DNA from: an uncultured Planctomycetaceae bacterium | GTDB taxonomy: Bacteria; Planctomycetota; Planctomycetia; Pirellulales; Lacipirellulaceae | DNA: 12,992 bases | Assembly: GCA_937860165.1 (NCBI GenBank) | Contig: CALMBE010000615.1 | Span: 1 to 12,992 of the forward strand | Reading direction: 5' to 3' | Part shown: piece after piece, positions 7,696-12,992 of the stretch | Position numbering within the stretch: the first letter of the stretch is position 1 | Layout of the letters: every line of letters begins with the position of its first letter | Position numbers and translations under genes: made by a program | Notes under the pieces: generated by a model | The model's input: the letters and a program-made list of their open reading frames with translations, nothing else | Told to the model about the DNA's origin: nothing | The model's database searches: none

Positions 7696-8730
7696 CTACA
7701 TGGAAACCGAGCATTTTTCCAGCAACACTTTAACGATGTCGTCCGTATCCAAACCCGCTGCCTCGGCATTGAAAGTGGGAATAATACGGTGCCTTAACAC
7801 AGGCAGCGCCACGGCAAATATGTCTTCGGAGGTCGCATGGCAACGCTTGTTCAACAACGCCCGCGCCTTGGCAGCCCGGAGCAAGGCGATACTCGCCCGG
7901 GGACCGGCACCATATTGCACCTTGTCACGGAGTTCGGTCGGGAGTTGGCCCTCCTCGGGGCGAGTCATCCGCGCCAGATTCACGGCAGTGTCATAGACAT
8001 GATCCGCCACCACCACCTTGGGGACCAAGTCCTGCATCTGGAGTAATTGGGCCACGTCGATCACTTGTTGTGTCGTGTGCGAATAGTCGGTCGTTTGGCG
8101 ACGGCAGATTTCTAATTCCCCTTCGCGATCCGGGTATTCCACCTTGATCTTCATCAGGAAACGATCCAATTGGGCCTCGGGGAGCGGATAGGTCCCTTCT
8201 ACCTCAATTGGATTCTGGGTTGCCAACACAAAAAAAGGATTCGGGAGTCGGTAGGTTTTTCCTCCCACCGAGAGTTGCCGTTCTTCCATGGCCTCGAGCA
8301 TAGCACTTTGAGTTTTGGGAGGGGTACGATTGATTTCGTCGGCGAGCACCAGATTGGCAAACAATGGGCCCTGCAAGAAGCGAAACACTCGTTTGCCTGT
8401 CGTATGATCTTCTTCCAAAACGTCGCCACCCGTAATATCGCCGGGCATCAGATCGGGTGTGAATTGGATACGATGGAACGTCAAATCCATCAGCGAAGCT
8501 AGCTGCGAGATGAGGAGCGTCTTGGCCAATCCCGGCATCCCCTGCAAGATGCAGTGGCTGCGACACAGAATGCCTATCATGAGTTGCTCGGTGACATCAT
8601 CCATGCCAACGATCACGCCGGAGAGTTCTTCGCGCAACTTTTGGTAAGTTGCGTGTAAATCGTCGACCAGGCGCGTAACTTCCGCGGTCGTGGCAGTAGG
8701 TGAGAGTACCTGTTGATGGTTTTCAGTCAT
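7696..8730 (-). CDS. MoxR-family AAA+ ATPase
   Basis: The protein has 344 residues with an ATG start and GGAA 5 nt upstream. It shows the full MoxR set: Walker A GMPGLAKT at 64-71, the FTPDLMPGDITG segment at 90-101, Walker B LVLADEINR at 127-135, sensor 1 ATQNP at 170-174, the arginine-finger region EAQLDRFLMK at 185-194, and sensor 2 YGAGPRAS at 273-280, followed by the helical lid. Length is normal for the family. All catalytic residues are present, so it should hydrolyse ATP as a hexamer and act as a chaperone or activator of VWA proteins, the established theme for MoxR. It is the first gene of the left block, 189 nt from the preceding EF-hand gene, so a promoter is likely in that gap, although no convincing consensus was seen. 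Confidence 0.96.
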   Translation of the reverse strand: MTENHQQVLSPTATTAEVTRLVDDLHATYQKLREELSGVIVGMDDVTEQLMIGILCRSHCILQGMPGLAKTLLISQLASLMDLTFHRIQFTPDLMPGDITGGDVLEEDHTTGKRVFRFLQGPLFANLVLADEINRTPPKTQSAMLEAMEERQLSVGGKTYRLPNPFFVLATQNPIEVEGTYPLPEAQLDRFLMKIKVEYPDREGELEICRRQTTDYSHTTQQVIDVAQLLQMQDLVPKVVVADHVYDTAVNLARMTRPEEGQLPTELRDKVQYGAGPRASIALLRAAKARALLNKRCHATSEDIFAVALPVLRHRIIPTFNAEAAGLDTDDIVKVLLEKCSVSM

Positions 8731-8919
8731 GATGGTTCCGCAATCAAGTGGAAGGTGGAATGGCAGGTTCGCCCTAGTGCTTTGTCACATCTTACGTTTG
8801 GGTTTGTTAAAGCACTAGGAAAGGAATTCTGATCCGGTTGGAAGAAGTTGTGTTCCGTAGGGGGGGCCCCTAATGATAATCAATTCACGAATGAAACAAT
8901 GATCGTTCGTCGGATAGGG
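8731..8919. other. Intergenic region between the EF-hand and MoxR genes
   Basis: This 189-nt gap is the longest in the window and has no credible open frame. From the EF-hand stop leftward it holds an AT-rich stretch, a G7C4 tract at 8860-8870 containing an 8-bp palindrome (8863-8870), and the 47-bp inverted-repeat element at 8773-8819. The last 42 nt lead to the MoxR ATG with a GGAA ribosome-binding site. A weak minus-strand promoter-like pair (TTGTTT at 8894-8899, TATCAT at 8873-8878) has only 15 nt spacing and is not proposed. The gap most likely carries the end of the right-hand transcription unit and the start of the left-hand one. Confidence 0.6.
8773..8819. repeat. 47-bp palindromic element with 11-bp perfect arms
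   Basis: The arms cctagtgcttt (8773-8783) and aaagcactagg (8809-8819) are perfect reverse complements around a 25-nt centre, with one further G-T wobble inside. The centre is T/G-rich on the plus strand. In the minus-strand transcript it would form a hairpin 101 nt past the EF-hand stop and 42 nt before the MoxR start. There is no U-run after the stem. It could be a rho-assisted end, an mRNA-processing site, a regulator-binding palindrome, or a copy of a dispersed small repeat; the sequence alone does not decide. Confidence 0.75.
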
Positions 8920-10764
8920 TTAATTATTGTCATCCAATTTCTGAGCTTCCTGCCCGCTGACCAGCCCATCCTCATCCCTATCGAACTGAGTGAATTGCTC
9001 GGATGTGCCGAGGAATTCTCCTCGGGAAAGGTCGCCATCGTGGTTTCGGTCCATGTCCATAAACCATGGCGGGGCAGTGGGTTGGGACGATTCTTCCTCT
9101 CCCGCTCGAGAGCTCAAAACTCGCTCGGCAGAAACTGGAGAGGCTAATTGAGTGTGAACCTGGGGGCCTTGCGCAATCGCCAGGCGAATTGCCGTCGGTT
9201 TTTCCGTGGAATCAATTTTTTTGTTGCCATCTAGATCGAGTGCCTTCAACAAGGCTGGCAGTTCTCGCTGCTCACGCGATGTCAGTCGCCGGTCGCCGTT
9301 GTGATCGACCAAACGGAAGAGCGGAAATCCATCGTCCACGGCCCCGACTGCAATTTGCGTTGCCAAGGGCTCAGAAGGTTCTTCCCCACTCAGGCACGAA
9401 GCAGTGACCTCCAAATAGGTGGCCCCTCGTGCCACGGTGATTTTTTTCGGCGTTGTGGAATAAGTCTTTTTTCCATCTGCCTGGCTGGATTCCGGGCTAA
9501 CCGTCAGGAGCCCGAGCCGATTTTGTTTACCGGCGAGTTCGACCCGGAACGCCACTTCTGCAGGTTCATCCAACAGTTGTGACAATTCGTCGGGTTCAAG
9601 TGCTGCCGCTCCCTGAGAGATGCGATCCAATAGTGCCGGCGTGGTCGGTCGAGCGTTTCCTTGCTCAGGGGTACCACGCCGGCTATAGGCCTCCTGTAAT
9701 TCGCTTGCCAACCGTTGCCAATCGGTCGTTTGATCCAAAGGCTCCAAGAGTGGATAACTGTGGGCCGCCATGGCGACCGGTGGAGCTAAGTTAGTGAGTT
9801 CGGATAGGTCCACGATGCCGTTGCCATCGACATCGGCCTGGGACAAGCGTTCGTTGGCCGACTGAATTTCCTCGGGGGAAAGCGAATCATCTCGATCCAT
9901 ATCTAACACATTCCACAACGGTGCCACGCCCGATCGCTGCCAACTTGCCGCTGGACCCAGTGTCAGCAGTGCGGAACCACCGGTCCATTCCGCCAGAAGC
10001 CAACGCACTTCCTCCCGGTCGGCTTCGACTTCCGAGGAAGCCAGATAGTTCACCAACCGCTGGGCCACCGTGCGGGCGGCGCGACGCTTCGCCTCGATCA
10101 GCAGTTCTCCCGAATCGGTCCGTTCGGGCTTGGCCGGCTTGACTTCTTTCTTAGTTTCCTCAGATTCGGCTACTTCTTTTTCTGAGGATTCTTGGGCAGT
10201 TAAATTGTCAGCTTCTATTGAGTCGGTTTTCTCGCTCGACTCCACTTCTTGTGTTGCAGGCAAGTCTTCAGGCAGCGGGACATTCACCGCCTCACGCACC
10301 AGGGATTCTACCGTGGCATGATCGAGCAGGTTGTCGATCAGTTCCTCTCGGGCAGCCGTGAAGGGTTTTCCATCAATGAAGATCGCAATGTCCACCAACA
10401 TCGGACGGTCCGGTGCGAAAACCAAAAGTCGTACCCACGGATTCGCACGATCGACCTCTGCCGGAATCACCCACTGCCCGTCGGGGCCTCGGGAGTAATT
10501 GTCGAGCGGATCGGTAGATTCCTGCTCGTTCATCCCCAGAGCTAACACACCGGGGGGCGGAGTTACGGGTTGAGGAGGCTTAACAGCGGTAACTTCACAC
10601 GTTGCCAGAGGCTCTTGGGCGAGAATCGCTGCTGCATCGGGGGCAGCCGTCCCCGGCAAACAGGAACACGATACCAACGCAAACCCAATAGCCAATCGCA
10701 GCGAAGCGATCCAGCGAGACATTCTAAGTCGCAAAACAATGGTGGCGAATCGCATGTCGTTCAT
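8920..10764 (-). CDS. Exported EF-hand protein with six calcium-binding loops
   Basis: The protein has 614 residues from the ATG at 10764. The frame can extend to a TTG at 10770, and ATGs at 10755 and 10722 are also possible; 10764 lies 9 nt after the DUF1501 stop and suits coupled translation. A hydrophobic export signal spans about 15-41. LVSC ending at Cys33 fits a lipobox, so it may be a lipoprotein. Residues 176-215 form a Glu/Ser/Lys-rich linker. Six EF-hand loops occur in three pairs: 288-299 and 311-322 (DVDGNGIVDLSE), 487-498 and 510-521 (DLDGNKKIDSTE), 572-583 (DRNHDGDLSRGE) and 595-606. The spacing of acidic residues at loop positions 1, 3, 5 and 12 is largely intact. The conserved part near 110-150 (PWVRLLVFAPDRP) is not a domain I can name. 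The C-terminus ends right after the last loop. A calcium-responsive or structural envelope role is inferred from context. Confidence 0.85.
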   Translation of the reverse strand: MNDMRFATIVLRLRMSRWIASLRLAIGFALVSCSCLPGTAAPDAAAILAQEPLATCEVTAVKPPQPVTPPPGVLALGMNEQESTDPLDNYSRGPDGQWVIPAEVDRANPWVRLLVFAPDRPMLVDIAIFIDGKPFTAAREELIDNLLDHATVESLVREAVNVPLPEDLPATQEVESSEKTDSIEADNLTAQESSEKEVAESEETKKEVKPAKPERTDSGELLIEAKRRAARTVAQRLVNYLASSEVEADREEVRWLLAEWTGGSALLTLGPAASWQRSGVAPLWNVLDMDRDDSLSPEEIQSANERLSQADVDGNGIVDLSELTNLAPPVAMAAHSYPLLEPLDQTTDWQRLASELQEAYSRRGTPEQGNARPTTPALLDRISQGAAALEPDELSQLLDEPAEVAFRVELAGKQNRLGLLTVSPESSQADGKKTYSTTPKKITVARGATYLEVTASCLSGEEPSEPLATQIAVGAVDDGFPLFRLVDHNGDRRLTSREQRELPALLKALDLDGNKKIDSTEKPTAIRLAIAQGPQVHTQLASPVSAERVLSSRAGEEESSQPTAPPWFMDMDRNHDGDLSRGEFLGTSEQFTQFDRDEDGLVSGQEAQKLDDNN

Positions 10765-10773
10765 TTTCAACAG

Positions 10774-12099
10774 TCAGGCCAGGAGTTTTTCGATGGGGGA
10801 CCCTTCGACAATCGCGATCGGTCGACCCGAGGTGGACATATTCTGCGTTGCCGGGTCGACTCCTAGGGCCGAGCACAAAGTGGCCAACACATCGGTCACC
10901 GTCGAGGGGTTTTCTTCCACATGTGTGCCGTCTTTACTGGTCTGACCATACACTTGCCCCCCGGCAATGCCACCTCCCGCCAACACGCAGCTCCACGCCT
11001 GCGGGAAGTGGTCGCGTCCAGCAGAGCCGTTGATTTTTGGGGTGCGACCGAATTCACCCATCCAGATGATGGTAGTCGATTCCAGTAATCCTCGTTCTCT
11101 CAGATCGTTCATCAGTGTGGCCCAACCGGCATCCAACTCGGCCGAAAGTGCTTTGACGGCTTCAAAATTATTGGCGTGCGTATCCCAGCCGAAACTGCCG
11201 ATCGTGGCCGTATTGAGCGAAACTTCCACGAAGGGAACGCCTTGCTCGACCAACCTCCGCGCGAGCAGACATCCTTGTCCGAACATTCCTTTTCCGTAGG
11301 CCGCCCGAACTTTCTCGGGTTCCTGCGATAAGTCAAACGCTAGCGATGCGTCGCTCTTAATCATTCGTAGCGAGTTCTCGTAGATCGTGCGATGGGCCTG
11401 AGTCGCATCGACTTTGTGATCCGTAAGAAAGCCCTCTTCCAAGGCCTGCCAGATTTCCAGCCGATGTTCCATTTGTTCTTTGGTAACTCCGTTGGGTGGA
11501 GCGAGTGCATCGACCTTGAGTTCGGCAAATTGTTTACCCGCAGGCGGCGCGCCACCCGAGGTTTCCCCGACGATCAACGGCGAATACTTGGGGCCTAAAA
11601 ACCCTGGTCCAAACGACTCGGCACTAAACGCACGAAAAGGGGCAATGCTCACATAGGGAGGCAAAGCGACCTCGTTTGACTCGAGTTGCTTGGCAAGGGC
11701 AGCACCCATGGAAGGGAATTTTTCGATCCCCATGGGTGCTCGACCGGTGCGCATCAAATGCGTTCCGCGACCATGGTCACCTTCCTTGGTGGTTAAGCCG
11801 CGAATAATAGCCAGATCGCCGGCCTGTTTTGCCAAGAGCGGCAGGTGCTCGCAGAAGCGGATTCCCGGCACACTGGTGGCGATTTCATGGAACTCTCCAC
11901 CATTCTCATGGTCCGGCTTCATGTCAAACGTGTCGGTCTGGCTTGGCCCTCCTGCCATCCACAACAAGATGCAATGGCGACGGCGACTGGGGTCGGCCGC
12001 GATTTGCTGCGCCAGCGCGGGCAACCAGCCGCTGACACTCACGCCACACAAACAACCTCCCGCAGCCTGTAACCAACGTCGACGATCCAGTTCGTTCAT
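10774..12099 (-). CDS. DUF1501 family protein, Tat-exported
   Basis: The protein has 441 residues from the ATG at 12099, chosen over an upstream TTG (12114) because GAGGG lies 6 nt before it and the twin-arginine signal then starts naturally: MNELDRRRWLQAAGG, followed by a hydrophobic stretch to about residue 31. DUF1501 hallmarks follow: LWMAGGPSQTDTFDMKP at 46-62, GDHGRGTHLMRTG at 107-119, GWDTHAN at 304-310, GEFGRTPK at 348-355 and GRDHFP at 361-366. Their Asp, His and Thr residues resemble the metal sites of the alkaline phosphatase/sulfatase superfamily to which this family is usually related. Length is typical. It is flanked by DUF1553 (44 nt upstream) and the EF-hand gene (9 nt downstream), a common planctomycete arrangement. 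The substrate is unknown; enzyme activity is inferred from family relations only. Confidence 0.93.
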   Translation of the reverse strand: MNELDRRRWLQAAGGCLCGVSVSGWLPALAQQIAADPSRRRHCILLWMAGGPSQTDTFDMKPDHENGGEFHEIATSVPGIRFCEHLPLLAKQAGDLAIIRGLTTKEGDHGRGTHLMRTGRAPMGIEKFPSMGAALAKQLESNEVALPPYVSIAPFRAFSAESFGPGFLGPKYSPLIVGETSGGAPPAGKQFAELKVDALAPPNGVTKEQMEHRLEIWQALEEGFLTDHKVDATQAHRTIYENSLRMIKSDASLAFDLSQEPEKVRAAYGKGMFGQGCLLARRLVEQGVPFVEVSLNTATIGSFGWDTHANNFEAVKALSAELDAGWATLMNDLRERGLLESTTIIWMGEFGRTPKINGSAGRDHFPQAWSCVLAGGGIAGGQVYGQTSKDGTHVEENPSTVTDVLATLCSALGVDPATQNMSTSGRPIAIVEGSPIEKLLA

Positions 12100-12105
12100 G
12101 GCAAT

Positions 12106-12110
12106 CCCTC
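12106..12110 (-). promoter_or_regulatory. Ribosome-binding site that decides the DUF1501 start
   Basis: Minus-strand GAGGG with 6 nt to the ATG at 12099 selects that ATG rather than the in-frame TTG at 12114, which would lie upstream of this site. The site begins 5 nt after the foot of a stable hairpin (12116-12136). Confidence 0.75.
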
Positions 12111-12115
12111 GCAAA

Positions 12116-12136
12116 GCCAGCCACCCATTGGCTGGC
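12116..12136. other. GC-rich hairpin between the DUF1553 and DUF1501 genes
   Basis: gccagcca (12116-12123) and tggctggc (12129-12136) are perfect 8-bp arms around a 5-nt loop. The structure starts 7 nt after the DUF1553 stop and ends 5 nt before the GAGGG ribosome-binding site. Only three U residues follow the stem, so a complete intrinsic terminator is unlikely. A partial attenuator, RNA-stabilising stem or translation-insulating element are the options. Confidence 0.65.
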
Positions 12137-12143
12137 GAGTTCG

Positions 12144-12992
12144 TTAGTGAATAAAAGTGAATTCCGCGCTATTCAAGAGGGCCCACAACACATCTCCCAA
12201 TCGTGTCTGCCGCTGCTGGGCGTTAGTAGCTTCCGCTATGTAAGCCAGAAGCTTTTCTCGTTCTGCTTGCTTGGGGCTCCGTGAGAGTGTTGCCAAGAAG
12301 AGGGTGTCCAGTCGCTGGTCGTCAGAGAAAAACGGTGCCCCAAGCGACTTCAGCAACCCACTACTGGCTAGGTCCGTAGCACCATGGACTACGCCGCCGT
12401 GCATCAGGGTAAGTACCTGCGGAACGCCGGCTTGATAATCGGTGCGGCTGCCAGGTGCCACACGAAACTGCCGAATAAAGGCCTCGCGGCTGGAGTTCTC
12501 GGTGCGTGCCAGCCCGGCATTTTGCGGATTGCTGGTCGGGTTGGCCTCGCTACTGGTGGCTACGGCAATGCAGTCATAAAGCTGATCGGCAGTAAAATAC
12601 TTCATGTTCATTCGGGCGAAGCACAGCGATTGCGACGTGTCCTCGGTCGAAGCAGCGCTCGAGAGTTGGTAGGCGTCGCTCAACACGAGTGCCCGCAGCA
12701 AGCGGCGTAAATCGAACTTACTCGCGGCAAAATCGCGGCTCAACAATTCCAAAAGCTCCGGACAGATTGCTTCGTTCCCCGGTCGTAAGTCATCGACGGG
12801 TTCCACCAATCCCCGGCCAAACAATTGCTGCCAAACACGATTGACCGCCGCTTGCGCGAATCGACCATTCTGTTCGTTGGTCAGCCAATTCACCAATCGC
12901 TGACGCCGCGAGAGTTCCAAGCCAGGCGTCTCGGAGAGCTCGCGGTCTTCCTCGGGGAGCTGCGGAGGCACCACCGTCTCGGTATCGGGGAG
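12144..12992 (-). CDS. DUF1553 (PSD1) protein, C-terminal part (runs off the right edge)
   Basis: The frame is open from the right edge to a TAA at 12144-12146, giving 282 residues; the N-terminus, which often carries DUF1549 (PSCyt2) and sometimes a cytochrome-like PSCyt1 domain, is outside. The visible part matches the DUF1553 pattern: NRVWQQLFGRGLVEPVDDLR at 51-70, DLRRLLRALVLSDAYQL at 94-110, YFTADQLYDCI at 132-142, VPQVLTLMHGG at 190-200, LFLATLSRSPKQAERE at 231-246 and GDVLWALLNSAEFTFIH at 266-282. The end is family-typical, so the gene is complete at its 3' side. It precedes DUF1501 in the same direction by 44 nt, the usual planctomycete pairing. These proteins are generally regarded as envelope-associated and of unknown biochemical role. 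Confidence 0.93.
   Translation of the reverse strand, partial: LPDTETVVPPQLPEEDRELSETPGLELSRRQRLVNWLTNEQNGRFAQAAVNRVWQQLFGRGLVEPVDDLRPGNEAICPELLELLSRDFAASKFDLRRLLRALVLSDAYQLSSAASTEDTSQSLCFARMNMKYFTADQLYDCIAVATSSEANPTSNPQNAGLARTENSSREAFIRQFRVAPGSRTDYQAGVPQVLTLMHGGVVHGATDLASSGLLKSLGAPFFSDDQRLDTLFLATLSRSPKQAEREKLLAYIAEATNAQQRQTRLGDVLWALLNSAEFTFIH

Noticed and set aside
8873..8899. Sigma-70-like promoter for the MoxR gene (TTGTTT / TATCAT)
   Set aside because: Spacing is only 15 nt, the -35 match is weak, and planctomycete promoter consensus is not well enough known for me to support it.
8888..8911. Imperfect inverted repeat acgaatga / gatcgttcgt near the EF-hand stop
   Set aside because: It has only 8-bp arms with a mismatch, is AT-rich and has no U-tract; it does not stand out from chance.
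12100..12114. TTG at 12114 as the DUF1501 start
   Set aside because: The ribosome-binding site GAGGG at 12106-12110 lies downstream of it and points to the ATG at 12099.
1..12992. Defence system, mobile element or prophage
   Set aside because: No transposase, integrase, nuclease, methyltransferase, phage gene or terminal repeats were seen. MoxR-VWA genes occur in some defence contexts, but the neighbours here are ordinary planctomycete envelope families.

Overview
The window looks like part of a planctomycete chromosome, most likely from the Pirellulales. The evidence is a set of planctomycete-typical gene families (PSD1/DUF1553, DUF1501, EF-hand secreted proteins, and a MoxR/DUF58/BatA-VWA/DUF4175-like cluster), a moderate GC content and short heptamer or palindromic elements between genes. 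The assignment comes from recognising protein families by eye, with no database search. All eight genes lie on the minus strand, so transcription runs from the right edge to the left. Both edge genes are cut by the window.

Right block (12992 to 8920): the C-terminal part of a DUF1553 (PSD1) protein, then a complete Tat-exported DUF1501 protein, then an exported or lipid-anchored protein with six EF-hand loops. Gaps are 44 nt and 9 nt. A perfect 8-bp hairpin sits just before the ribosome-binding site of the DUF1501 gene. The families suggest a cell-envelope or periplasmic role, but the biochemical function of this triad is unknown.

The 189-nt gap at 8731-8919 is the longest without a gene. 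It holds an 11-bp perfect inverted repeat (8773-8819) and a G7C4 tract, and it probably separates two transcription units.

Left block (8730 to the left edge): a MoxR-type AAA+ ATPase, a soluble DUF58 protein, a BatA-like membrane protein with a VWA domain, a 945-residue membrane protein with a VWA domain interrupted by a long helical insert, and the N-terminal 446 residues of a DUF4175-like membrane protein. Gaps are 43, 49, 19 and 176 nt. The layout fits the MoxR-VWA theme: the ATPase would remodel or activate metal-dependent VWA partners, here two anchored in the membrane and one soluble. The ligand or process is not evident. The 176-nt gap at 1340-1515 contains two opposed arrays of a degenerate 7-nt repeat that fold into a long hairpin.

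No tRNA, rRNA, CRISPR array, insertion sequence, phage gene or origin was seen. The long plus-strand open frames are antisense shadows of the minus-strand genes.
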